Of a stretch of DNA of 64,000 nucleotides, positions 28,563 to 36,351 are shown piece after piece (position 1 is the first letter of the stretch; the number at the start of each line of letters is the position of its first letter). Location of the stretch: contig NZ_JAAOJA010000002.1 of the NCBI RefSeq assembly GCF_013184545.1, positions 310,001-374,000 on the forward strand, read 5' to 3'. Below the pieces are notes generated by a model. It saw nothing but the letters and a program-made list of their open reading frames with translations, was not told the origin of the DNA and made no database searches. The translations under genes were made by a program, and so were the position numbers. Source of the stretch: Pseudomonas tumuqii (GTDB lineage: Bacteria; Pseudomonadota; Gammaproteobacteria; Pseudomonadales; Pseudomonadaceae).

Positions 28563-29387
28563 TCAGTCGACAAACAGATCAGGGATCAGCGTGCCGCCAG
28601 CGGGATCGAAACGGTACTGCTCGAACTCGCTTTGGCCCTGTTCGCGCAGGATGTCCTCGTCGATCAACAGGCGTCCACTGATGCTGCGCCCGCTACTGGT
28701 CAGGATGGCGTGGGCGGCATCGGCCATGATCGCCGGGGTGCGTGCACGTTTGAACGCCTCGCGACTGCCCAGCTCGAACTCGATGGCGGCGGTGGCGATC
28801 ATGGTCTTGGGCCACAGTGAATTGACGCTGATGGCGTATTTCCTGAATTCCTCGCTCATGCCCAGGGTAAGCATGCTCATGCCGTATTTGGTCACGGTGT
28901 AAGGACCGTGCTGGGCGAACCACTTGCTGTGCATATTCAGCGGCGGCGACAGGTTGAGGATATGCCCGCTGGCGCTCTGCTTAAGGAAGGGCAGTGCGGC
29001 CTGGCTGCAGACCATCACCGCGCGGGTGTTGATCTGGAACATCAGGTCGAAGCGCTTGGGTTCGAGTTGTTCCACCCCCACCAGCTTGATCGCGCCGGCG
29101 TTGTTGACCAGCCCATCGATGCCGCCGAAGTGCTCGGCGGCCCGGGCCATGGCGGCCTTTACCGCCACCTCGTCGCGCACATCCAGCTGCAGGGCCAGGG
29201 CCTTGCCGCCGGCGGCTTCGACCTCGGCGGCCACCGAATGGATGGTGCCTGGCAGCTTGGCATGGGGCTCGGCGCTTTTCGCCGCGATGACGATGTTGGC
29301 ACCGTCGCAGGCCGCGCGCAGGGCGATTTCGCGGCCGATGCCACGGCTGGCGCCAGTGATGAACAGGGTTTTACCTTGCAGTGACAT
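28563..29387 (-). CDS. atuG: Short-chain dehydrogenase, atu cluster
   Basis: A 274-residue SDR. NAD(P)-binding TGASRGIGREIALRAA is near residue 10, NNAG is in LVNNAGAIKLVG, and the active site has a Tyr-x3-Lys in YTVTKYGMS. The start MSLQGKTLFITG at 29387 follows GAGG. It is the last gene of the atu operon. AtuG in P. aeruginosa is assigned by position to oxidoreduction steps of citronellol/geraniol catabolism; the precise step is not proven. Confidence 0.84.
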   Translation of the reverse strand: MSLQGKTLFITGASRGIGREIALRAACDGANIVIAAKSAEPHAKLPGTIHSVAAEVEAAGGKALALQLDVRDEVAVKAAMARAAEHFGGIDGLVNNAGAIKLVGVEQLEPKRFDLMFQINTRAVMVCSQAALPFLKQSASGHILNLSPPLNMHSKWFAQHGPYTVTKYGMSMLTLGMSEEFRKYAISVNSLWPKTMIATAAIEFELGSREAFKRARTPAIMADAAHAILTSSGRSISGRLLIDEDILREQGQSEFEQYRFDPAGGTLIPDLFVD

Positions 29388-29409
29388 GGTGAGGCTCCTC
29401 GTGCATTGC

Positions 29410-29480
29410 ATAGGGGGTGCGGGGCCGCCTAGGCCGTGCGCACCGTGGGCGATCAGTGGTGCGCATGGCGCACCCTACGG
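29410..29480. repeat. Palindromic repeat in the atuF–atuG gap (GTAGGGTGCGC family, degenerate)
   Basis: The right half (GATCAG…GTGGTGCGCATGGCGCACCCTAC) matches the element at 33707-33761; the left half (ATAGGGGGTGCGGGG) has diverged. It ends two bases from the atuF stop codon and leaves 22 bases to the atuG start. Confidence 0.75.
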
Positions 29481-29482
29481 GA

Positions 29483-31471
29483 TCATGGCGCGACGGCTTC
29501 GATTTCTACCAATAGCTGACGGTTCTTCACCTGATCGCCGCGGCTTACGCCAACCCGCCGGACCACGCCGTCGATGCTGGCCTTGAGCGGCTGTTCCATC
29601 TTCATCGCCTCCAGCACCAGCAGCAGTTGGCCCTTGCTGACCTGGCTGCCTTGCTCGACCAGTACTTCGACTATGGCGCCATCCATCGGCGCCTTGATGT
29701 TGCCGGAGCCGGTACCTGCGGCGCTGCTGACTGGCAGGTGGGTAATGTCAGTGAACTCCAGATTACCGTTATGGCCATACAGCCAGAGCTTGCCGCCCAG
29801 CAAATGATAGGCCAGACGCTGGCGAATGCCGTCCAGTTGCAGGGTGGCCCAGCGGCCGTCGCAGGACAGCAGCCTGAGGCTGACCGACTGCTCGCCGACC
29901 TTGGCCAGCAGGCTGGGTTGTGCGCCGTCCGCCAGCACCTCCAGCTCGACGCTATGCTGCTGCTCGCCTTGTTCCAGAACAAAACGCCAAGGCGCGCTGC
30001 CGGCATTGCGCCAGCCGGCCAGGCCGCTCTGGTGGGCGCGGGCATTGGCCGATTGCTGGTAGAGCAGGGCGGCGGCCACCGCCAGTTCGCAGGCGGCCGG
30101 CGGCTGTGGGCTCAGGCTCGGATCGTTGGCAAAATGCTCGGCGATAAAGGCCGTGGTGGCCTTGCCGGAGGCGAACTCGGGATGCCCCAGCAGGTTGGCG
30201 AGAAAGCGTTGGTTGCCATTGATTCCCAGCAGCACGCAATCCTCCACCGCGCGCAGCAGCTTGCGCCGGGCTTCCTCGCGGGTCGCGCCATAGGCGATGA
30301 CCTTGGCCAGCATGGGGTCGTAGAACGGGCTGATGGCCTGGCCTTCGAGCAGGCCGTGGTCGATACGGATGCCGTCGAGCAGTGCCGGCTCCCAGCGCAG
30401 CACGCGGCCGGTCTGCGGCAGGAAATTGCGACTCGCATCCTCGGCGTACAGGCGCACTTCCATGGCGTGGCCAGTCAGGCGGATTTCCTCCTGCTTGAGC
30501 GGCAGCGGTTGGCCGGAGGCTGTGCGAATCTGCCAGGCCACCAGGTCCTGGCCGGTGATCAGCTCGGTCACTGGGTGCTCGACCTGCAGACGGGTGTTCA
30601 TTTCCAGAAAGAAGAACTCGCCGCTGCGGTCCAGCAAAAACTCCACGGTGCCGGCGCCGACGTAGTTCACCGAGGCAGCCGCCTTGACCGCCGCTGCGCC
30701 CATGGCCTGGCGCAGCTCTGGCGTCATTAGCGGGCAGGGCGCTTCCTCGACCACTTTCTGGTGGCGGCGTTGTACCGAGCAGTCGCGTTCGCCCAGATAA
30801 ACGATATTGCCGTGCTGGTCGCCGAACACCTGGATTTCCACATGGCGCGGCTGGATCATCGCCCGCTCCAGGATCAACTCGCCCGAGCCGAAGGCGTTCT
30901 GCGCTTCCGAGCGGGCGGTGCGGATCTGCGCCAACAGTTCGCCGGCCTCTGCTACCTGCCGCATGCCACGGCCGCCGCCGCCGGCGCTGGCCTTGATCAT
31001 CAGCGGGAAGCCGATGTGCTGGGCCTCGCGGGCCAGGGTGTCGTCGTCCTGCGCCGCGCCCTCGTAGCCGGGGATGCAAGGGACGCCGGCTTCGAGCATG
31101 GCGATCTTCGACAGGCGCTTGCTGCCCATCAGGTGGATGGCTTCCACGGTCGGGCCGATAAACACGATGCCGACGGCCTCGCAGGCGCGGGCGAAGTCGG
31201 CATTCTCCGAGAGAAAGCCGTAGCCGGGATGGATGGCATCGGCCCCGGTTTTCTGCGCCGCGGCGATGATGGCATCGATCAGCAGATAGGACTGATTGAC
31301 CTGGGCCGGGCCTATGCACACGGCCTCATCGGCCTGCTGCACATGGCGCGCCTCGGCATCGGCCTCGGAGTAGACCGCCACGGTGCGATAGCCCAGGGCT
31401 TGGGCGGTGCATATCACCCGGCAGGCGATTTCGCCGCGGTTGGCGATCAGGATTTTGTTGAAGGCGGGCAT
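29483..31471 (-). CDS. atuF: Geranyl-CoA carboxylase biotin-containing (alpha) subunit
   Basis: A 662-residue biotin-dependent carboxylase subunit. Residues 1-450 are biotin carboxylase (ILIANRGEIACRVICTAQAL at the start, ATP-grasp loop KASAGGGGRGMRQV, FLEMNTRLQVEHPVTELITG). The C-terminal biotinyl domain has LVLEAMKMEQPL, where the Lys carries biotin. With AtuC it carboxylates cis-geranyl-CoA to isohexenylglutaconyl-CoA. Methylcrotonyl-CoA carboxylase is the close relative; the atu gene order around it favours geranyl-CoA. Confidence 0.93.
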   Translation of the reverse strand: MPAFNKILIANRGEIACRVICTAQALGYRTVAVYSEADAEARHVQQADEAVCIGPAQVNQSYLLIDAIIAAAQKTGADAIHPGYGFLSENADFARACEAVGIVFIGPTVEAIHLMGSKRLSKIAMLEAGVPCIPGYEGAAQDDDTLAREAQHIGFPLMIKASAGGGGRGMRQVAEAGELLAQIRTARSEAQNAFGSGELILERAMIQPRHVEIQVFGDQHGNIVYLGERDCSVQRRHQKVVEEAPCPLMTPELRQAMGAAAVKAAASVNYVGAGTVEFLLDRSGEFFFLEMNTRLQVEHPVTELITGQDLVAWQIRTASGQPLPLKQEEIRLTGHAMEVRLYAEDASRNFLPQTGRVLRWEPALLDGIRIDHGLLEGQAISPFYDPMLAKVIAYGATREEARRKLLRAVEDCVLLGINGNQRFLANLLGHPEFASGKATTAFIAEHFANDPSLSPQPPAACELAVAAALLYQQSANARAHQSGLAGWRNAGSAPWRFVLEQGEQQHSVELEVLADGAQPSLLAKVGEQSVSLRLLSCDGRWATLQLDGIRQRLAYHLLGGKLWLYGHNGNLEFTDITHLPVSSAAGTGSGNIKAPMDGAIVEVLVEQGSQVSKGQLLLVLEAMKMEQPLKASIDGVVRRVGVSRGDQVKNRQLLVEIEAVAP

Positions 31472-31546
31472 TCGGTGCTCCTGCTTTGCGTAGCTCTGGC
31501 GGCTGCCTGATGGGTCTGGTTCGTAAGCGTGGCCAACGGGCGACTT

Positions 31547-31604
31547 GTGGGAGGGGCTTTAGCCGCGACATAGCAATGCCCGTCGCGGCTAAAGCCCCTC
31601 CCAC
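31547..31604. repeat. Perfect 23-base-arm palindromic repeat in the atuE–atuF gap
   Basis: Arms 31547-31569 and 31582-31604 are exact inverted repeats (GTGGGAGGGGCTTTAGCC…) around a 12-base loop. It starts four bases after the atuE stop. As RNA this would be one of the most stable hairpins in the window. It is a widespread Pseudomonas REP type, in my recollection. Confidence 0.92.
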
Positions 31605-31608
31605 CGGT

Positions 31609-32409
31609 TTATTCTGCGGCCCACCTGGGCGCGCGTTTCTGCATAAAGGCCAGGGTACCTTCGACACCTTCGGCCCCTGTCACCGCTGCGGCGAACTGTT
31701 CGGCGGCGTTATCGAGCAAGGGGCCGAGTGCTTGGCCTTCCGTGGCCAACAGCAATGCCTTGGTCGCCGCATTGGCCTGGGGCGCGCACTGGCGTACCTG
31801 GCCGAGTACCTGCTGCAAGCGCACTTCGAGGGCCGCATCGTCCGGCTCGCTGAAATGCACCAGCCCCAAGCGCTCGGCCTCGCTGCCATCGAAGCGGGCG
31901 GCGGTGAGGGCCAGGCGGCGGGTCTGGGTCAGGCCGATACGCCCCACCACGAAGGGCGCGATCTGCGCCGGCAGAATTCCCAGCGTGGTTTCCGGCAGAC
32001 CGAACCTGGCGTCCTGCCGGGCGATGGCGATATCGGAGACGCAGGCCAGGCCGAAACCGCCGCCGAGCACCGCGCCTTGCAGCACGGCGATCAGCACCTG
32101 GGGCGTGCGCTGCGCTTCTTCCAGCAGGCTGCCGAAGGCGCGGTTAAGTGCGCGGTAGGCGTCGGCGCCGGTGGCCCTGGCACCGGCCATATCCTTGATG
32201 TCGCCGCCGGCGCAGAAGTGCCCGCCGGCGCCGCGCAGCACGATGGCACGCACGCTCAGGTCGCCCTGCACGGCCGCCAGCACCGCGCGCAGTTCGCCGA
32301 CCATGGCCAGGCTCATGGCATTGCGGCTGTCCGGGCGATTCAGGGTGACGTTCAGCACGCCGGCGTCGAGGCTTAGCTGCAGGGTTTCTGTGTTCGGTAG
32401 ATCGGCCAT
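31609..32409 (-). CDS. atuE: Isohexenylglutaconyl-CoA hydratase (crotonase family)
   Basis: A 266-residue crotonase. Oxyanion-hole segments are GAGGHFCAGGDIKDMAG and AVLQGAVLGGGFGLACVSD. It hydrates isohexenylglutaconyl-CoA to 3-hydroxy-3-isohexenylglutaryl-CoA. The start MADLPNTETLQLS at 32409 has AGGAGC upstream; the longer frame runs into the palindromic repeat. Placement between atuD and atuF supports the name. Confidence 0.9.
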   Translation of the reverse strand: MADLPNTETLQLSLDAGVLNVTLNRPDSRNAMSLAMVGELRAVLAAVQGDLSVRAIVLRGAGGHFCAGGDIKDMAGARATGADAYRALNRAFGSLLEEAQRTPQVLIAVLQGAVLGGGFGLACVSDIAIARQDARFGLPETTLGILPAQIAPFVVGRIGLTQTRRLALTAARFDGSEAERLGLVHFSEPDDAALEVRLQQVLGQVRQCAPQANAATKALLLATEGQALGPLLDNAAEQFAAAVTGAEGVEGTLAFMQKRAPRWAAE

Positions 32410-32445
32410 GGCAGGCTCCTTGATGTATTCGCAAGGGGATGGCGG

Positions 32446-32521
32446 CCGTAGGGTGGATCGCGCTTCATCGATCCACCGAGCGGTGCCATGGTGGATGTAA
32501 AAAGCGACATCCACCCTACGG
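32446..32521. repeat. Palindromic repeat in the atuD–atuE gap (GTAGGGTGGA family)
   Basis: Perfect 12-base outer arms CCGTAGGGTGGA (32446-32457) and TCCACCCTACGG (32510-32521) enclose two smaller hairpins (GGTGGATCG…CGATCCACC and GGTGGATGT…ACATCCACC). It lies 11 bases after the atuD stop. Confidence 0.92.
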
Positions 32522-32532
32522 TGTTTCCGCTC

Positions 32533-33693
32533 TCAACCCTTCTTCTTGCCCGGCAGAATGCCCATCAGCTTGCAGATGATGCCGAGCATGATTTCGTCGG
32601 CGCCGCCGCCGATCGACACCAGGCGCACGTCACGGTAGGCGCGGGACACCGGGTTGTCCCACATGTAGCCCATGCCGCCCCAGTACTGCAGGCAGCTGTC
32701 GGTGACTTCGCGGCCCAGGCGCCCGGCCTTGAGCTTGGCCATGGACGCCAGGTTGGTCACATCCTTGCCGCGCACGTACTGTTCGGTGGCCTGGTAGACC
32801 AGGGCGCGCAGGCACTCGACTTCGGTCTGCAGCTCGGCCATGCGGAAGTGGATGACCTGGTTGTCGATCAGCGCGTTGCCGAAGGTCTTGCGCTCCTTGC
32901 AGTAGGCGATGGTGGCCTCGATGCAGTGCTCCAGGCCCTTGATCATATTGGCCGCGCCGAACAGGCGCTCTTCCTGGAACTGCAGCATCTGCATCATGAA
33001 ACCGGCGCCTTCGTGGCCGATGCGGTAGCGCTGCGGCACACGCACCTCGTCGAAGAACACCTGGGCGGTTTCCGAGCTGCGCATACCGAGCTTGTCCAGG
33101 TGCGGGCTGACGCTGATGCCCGGGGTGTTCATCGGCACCATGATCAGCGACTTGTTGACGTGGGGCTTGTCATCCGAGGTGTTGGCCAGCAGGCAGATAA
33201 AATCCGCCGATGGCGAGTTGGTGATCCACATCTTGCTGCCGTTGATCACATAGTCGTCGCCGTCTTTCTTGGCGGTGGTCTTCAAACCCGCTACATCGGA
33301 GCCGGCGCCGACTTCGGAGACGCCGATACAGCCGACCATCTCGCCAGTGATGGCGGGGCGGAGAAACTGCTCGCGCAGCTCATCGGAACCGAAACGGGCC
33401 AGGGCCGGGGTGCACATGTCGGTCTGCACGCCAATCGACATCGGGATGCCGCCGCAATGAATGGTGCCGAACTCTTCGGCGGCGACTATCGAATAGCTGT
33501 AATCGAGGCCCATGCCGCCGAATTTCTCCGGCTTGGAGATGCCCAGCAGACCCAGGTCGCCGGCTTTCTTGAAGATCTCGTGGATCGGGAAACGGCCGTC
33601 CTTCTCCCATTGCTCGACGTGCGGGTTGATTTCCCGGTCGACAAAATTGTGGACCGTGCGGCGCAGTTCTTCGTGTTCCTGGGTGAAGATCAT
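32533..33693 (-). CDS. atuD: Citronellyl-CoA dehydrogenase (acyl-CoA dehydrogenase family)
   Basis: A 386-residue FAD enzyme with acyl-CoA dehydrogenase landmarks: GCIGVSEVGAGSDVAGLKT, KMWITNSPSADF, ERLFGAANMIKGLEH and the C-terminal QYWGGMGYMWDNPVSRAYRD. The catalytic base position cannot be fixed by eye. AtuD oxidises citronellyl-CoA to cis-geranyl-CoA. The start MIFTQEHEEL at 33693 follows AAGGAGAGC; the upstream extension is repeat sequence. Confidence 0.92.
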   Translation of the reverse strand: MIFTQEHEELRRTVHNFVDREINPHVEQWEKDGRFPIHEIFKKAGDLGLLGISKPEKFGGMGLDYSYSIVAAEEFGTIHCGGIPMSIGVQTDMCTPALARFGSDELREQFLRPAITGEMVGCIGVSEVGAGSDVAGLKTTAKKDGDDYVINGSKMWITNSPSADFICLLANTSDDKPHVNKSLIMVPMNTPGISVSPHLDKLGMRSSETAQVFFDEVRVPQRYRIGHEGAGFMMQMLQFQEERLFGAANMIKGLEHCIEATIAYCKERKTFGNALIDNQVIHFRMAELQTEVECLRALVYQATEQYVRGKDVTNLASMAKLKAGRLGREVTDSCLQYWGGMGYMWDNPVSRAYRDVRLVSIGGGADEIMLGIICKLMGILPGKKKG

Positions 33694-33706
33694 TGTTGCT
33701 CTCCTT

Positions 33707-33761
33707 GTAGGGTGCGCCGTGCGCACCAGATCAGTGATGTGGTGCGCATGGCGCACCCTAC
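33707..33761. repeat. Palindromic repeat in the atuC–atuD gap (GTAGGGTGCGC family)
   Basis: Perfect 12-base arms GTAGGGTGCGCC (33707-33718) and GGCGCACCCTAC (33750-33761) with inner GTGCGCACC and GGTGCGCAT forming a nested stem. It begins two bases after the atuC stop and ends 13 bases before the atuD start. The element at 29410-29480 is a diverged copy. Confidence 0.92.
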
Positions 33762-33763
33762 GT

Positions 33764-35380
33764 TCAGAATCGCGCTACCCCGAAACTATTGGGTTTTAGC
33801 GGCCGTACGGCGGCTTCGGCGCAGATATCCAGCAGGTAGCCGAGCAGCTTGCGCGTATCGCGCGGGTCGATCAGGCCGTCGTCCCACAGGCTGGCGGTGC
33901 CGTAGAGCGCGGTGGACTGACTGTCGAGTTTCTGCGCGGTGACGGTTTCCAGCATGTCGAGCATCTTCGGGTCGGCCTCTTTGCCTTCCTTCAGGTGTTT
34001 TTCCTCGGTGACGATGCGCAGCACCTTGCCGGCCTGGGCACCGCCCATCACGGCGGTCTTGCTGTTGGGCCAGGCGAAGATAAAGCGCGGGTCGAGGCCG
34101 CGGCCGCACATGGCGTAGTTGCCAGCGCCGTAGGAGCCGCCGACCACAATGGTCAGTTTCGGCACAGTGGCGTTGGCCACCGCCTGGATCATCTTCGAAC
34201 CGTGCTTGATCACGCCTGCCTGCTCGGCTTCCGTGCCGACCATAAAGCCGGTGGTGTTGTGGAAGAACAGGAGCGGCGTGTTGCTCTGCTCGCACAGCTG
34301 GATAAATTGCGCCGCCTTGGCCGCGCCCTGCGGGGTGATCGGGCCGTTGTTGCCGATAAAGCCGCAGGGCTGGCCTTCGATCTGCAAGTGGCCGCAGACG
34401 GTCTGGTTGTCGAACTCGTTCTTGAAGTCGAGGAACAGCGAGCCGTCGGCGATGCGGGCGATGATTTCGCGCACGTCATAGGGCTTCTTGGCATCGGCCG
34501 GCACCAGGCCGAGCAGTTCGTCGATCGGGTACAGCGGTTCGCGCCAGGTCCTCTGCGATCGTGCCGGCAGCTGCGCATTCCACGGCAGCATGGCGAGAAT
34601 CTCGCGGGCGATGCGCACGCCATCGGCGTCGTTCTCCGCCAGGTATTCGGCGGTGCCGGCGATCTGGGCGTGCATCTCGGCGCCGCCGAGTTGCTCATCG
34701 GTGGCGATCTCGCCGGTGGCGGCTTTCAGCAGCGGCGGGCCGGCGAGGAACAGCTTGGCCTTGCCGCGCACCACCACCACGTAGTCCGACAGGCCCGGCT
34801 GGTAAGCCCCGCCGGCAGTGGAAGAGCCGTGCACCACGGTGATCTGCGGCAGACCCATGGCCGACATGCGCGCCTGGTTGGCGAAGCCGCGCGCGCCTTC
34901 GACGAAGATATCCGCGGCGTAGTTGAGGTTGGCGCCGCCGCTTTCGGTCAGGGCCACCAGCGGCAGTTTGTTCTCGACGGCGATCTGCTGCAGGCGCAGG
35001 GTTTTCTTCAGCCCGCTCGGGGAAATGGTGCCGCCCTTGATTGCGCTGTTGCTGGCGCTGACCAGGCAGCGCACCCCGGCGACATAGCCGATGCCGGAAA
35101 TAATGCCGCCGCCGGCCTGGCTGCCGTCCTTGTCGTCGTGCAGCTTGTAGCCGGCCAGGGAGCAGAGTTCGAGAAAGGGCGCGCCGGGATCGAGCAGCAG
35201 GTTCAGGCGTTCGCGCGGCAGCAACTGGCCGCGTTTCTCGAACTTGGCCTTGGCCGCCTGCGCCTTGTTCAGGCAGTTCTGTTCGATCTCGCGAAAGCTC
35301 GCCACCGCGGCGAGCATGGCGGCGCGGTTGCTGGCGAAGTCCTCGCCGTGCACGTCGATATCCGACTGAATTACCGGCAT
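33764..35380 (-). CDS. atuC: Geranyl-CoA carboxylase carboxyltransferase (beta) subunit
   Basis: A 538-residue carboxyltransferase of the MccB/AtuC group. Typical segments: LLDPGAPFLELCSLAGYKLH, ALTESGGANLNYAADIFVEG, VVHGSSTAGGAYQPGLSDY and GAGNYAMCGRGLDPRFIFAW. It transfers carboxyl from biotin on AtuF to geranyl-CoA. It starts four bases after the atuB stop, the only gap in the operon without a palindrome. Confidence 0.93.
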   Translation of the reverse strand: MPVIQSDIDVHGEDFASNRAAMLAAVASFREIEQNCLNKAQAAKAKFEKRGQLLPRERLNLLLDPGAPFLELCSLAGYKLHDDKDGSQAGGGIISGIGYVAGVRCLVSASNSAIKGGTISPSGLKKTLRLQQIAVENKLPLVALTESGGANLNYAADIFVEGARGFANQARMSAMGLPQITVVHGSSTAGGAYQPGLSDYVVVVRGKAKLFLAGPPLLKAATGEIATDEQLGGAEMHAQIAGTAEYLAENDADGVRIAREILAMLPWNAQLPARSQRTWREPLYPIDELLGLVPADAKKPYDVREIIARIADGSLFLDFKNEFDNQTVCGHLQIEGQPCGFIGNNGPITPQGAAKAAQFIQLCEQSNTPLLFFHNTTGFMVGTEAEQAGVIKHGSKMIQAVANATVPKLTIVVGGSYGAGNYAMCGRGLDPRFIFAWPNSKTAVMGGAQAGKVLRIVTEEKHLKEGKEADPKMLDMLETVTAQKLDSQSTALYGTASLWDDGLIDPRDTRKLLGYLLDICAEAAVRPLKPNSFGVARF

Positions 35381-35384
35381 CGCA

Positions 35385-36263
35385 TCACTCTCCCTGCTCT
35401 TTCAGAACATCGGGCAGGTAGGCCCGATGGAAGCCGTTGTAGGCCCGGCTCTGTCCCGCTTTGGCCTTGAACAGCGGGAAGGCGCGGCTGCCCTGGCTGG
35501 CGGCGCCGTCGATGCGCACCGTGGTGCCGCTGATAAAGGCAGCGCCCGGCGACAGCAGAAAGACAATGGCCGCGGAAACTTCCGACTCGCTGCCGATGCG
35601 TTTCAGTGGTACGTGCTCGCGCAGGGTCGGGATCACCGCCTTGAACGCGCCTTCGTAGGTGTCCATACCGCTGGAGGCGATCCAGCCCGGCGCCACGGCA
35701 TTCACTCGCACCCCGGCATAGCCCCACTCGACGGCGGCGGTTTTAGTGACGTTCTCCATACCGGCGCGCGCCGCGCCGGAGTGGCCCATGCCGGGCATGC
35801 CGCCCCACATGTCGGCGAGCATATTGACGATACTGCCGCCATGCTGGCTCATGCTCTGGTTGAACACCTCGCGGGCCACCAGAAAGCCGCCGACCAGGTT
35901 GGTGCGCACCACGGTCTCGAAGCCTTTCTGGTTAATCGAGGCGAGCGGTGAGGGGTATTGGCCGCCGGCGTTGTTGACCAGGTGGTGAATCTGCCCGTGT
36001 TCGTCGACTACCGCCTTGACCATGGCCTTGACCGACTCCTCGTCGCGGATATCGCAGACCTGCAGGCTGGCGCTGCCGCCGTCCTCGCGGATTTCCTCGC
36101 AGGTGGCCTGGAGCTTTTCCAGCTTGCGCCCGACCAGCACCACATGGCCGCCCAGGGCGGCCAACTCGTGGGCGGTGCAACGGCCGATGCCGCTGCCGCC
36201 GCCGGTAATCACGATGGTCTGGCCGCTAAACAGGTCGGGTTTGAAGATCGAGTTGTATGTCAT
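35385..36263 (-). CDS. atuB: Short-chain dehydrogenase, citronellol/citronellal step candidate
   Basis: A 292-residue SDR with TGGGSGIGRCTAHELA, LVNNAGGQYPSP and a catalytic Ser/Lys region where the usual Tyr-x3-Lys is not obvious: HSGAARAGMENVTKTAAVEW. Members with Ala-Ala-Arg at this point (peroxisomal 2,4-dienoyl-CoA reductase-like SDRs) use other residues. AtuB is thought to oxidise citronellol or citronellal, but the odd active site leaves room for an enoyl-reductase role. Confidence 0.86.
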   Translation of the reverse strand: MTYNSIFKPDLFSGQTIVITGGGSGIGRCTAHELAALGGHVVLVGRKLEKLQATCEEIREDGGSASLQVCDIRDEESVKAMVKAVVDEHGQIHHLVNNAGGQYPSPLASINQKGFETVVRTNLVGGFLVAREVFNQSMSQHGGSIVNMLADMWGGMPGMGHSGAARAGMENVTKTAAVEWGYAGVRVNAVAPGWIASSGMDTYEGAFKAVIPTLREHVPLKRIGSESEVSAAIVFLLSPGAAFISGTTVRIDGAASQGSRAFPLFKAKAGQSRAYNGFHRAYLPDVLKEQGE

Positions 36264-36282
36264 TGTTCTTATCGTCCTAGTC

Positions 36283-36351
36283 GTAGGGTGGAAAACCGCG
36301 AAGCGTTTTCCACCAAAAGCTGGTGGATGGGTGAAGCGTCATCCACCCTAC
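36283..36351. repeat. Palindromic repeat overlapping the atuA stop (GTAGGGTGGA family)
   Basis: Perfect 10-base arms GTAGGGTGGA (36283-36292) and TCCACCCTAC (36342-36351) enclose two internal hairpins (GGTGGAAAAC…GTTTTCCACC and GGTGGATG…CATCCACC). The atuA TAG (36348-36350) is inside the right arm. Confidence 0.92.
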
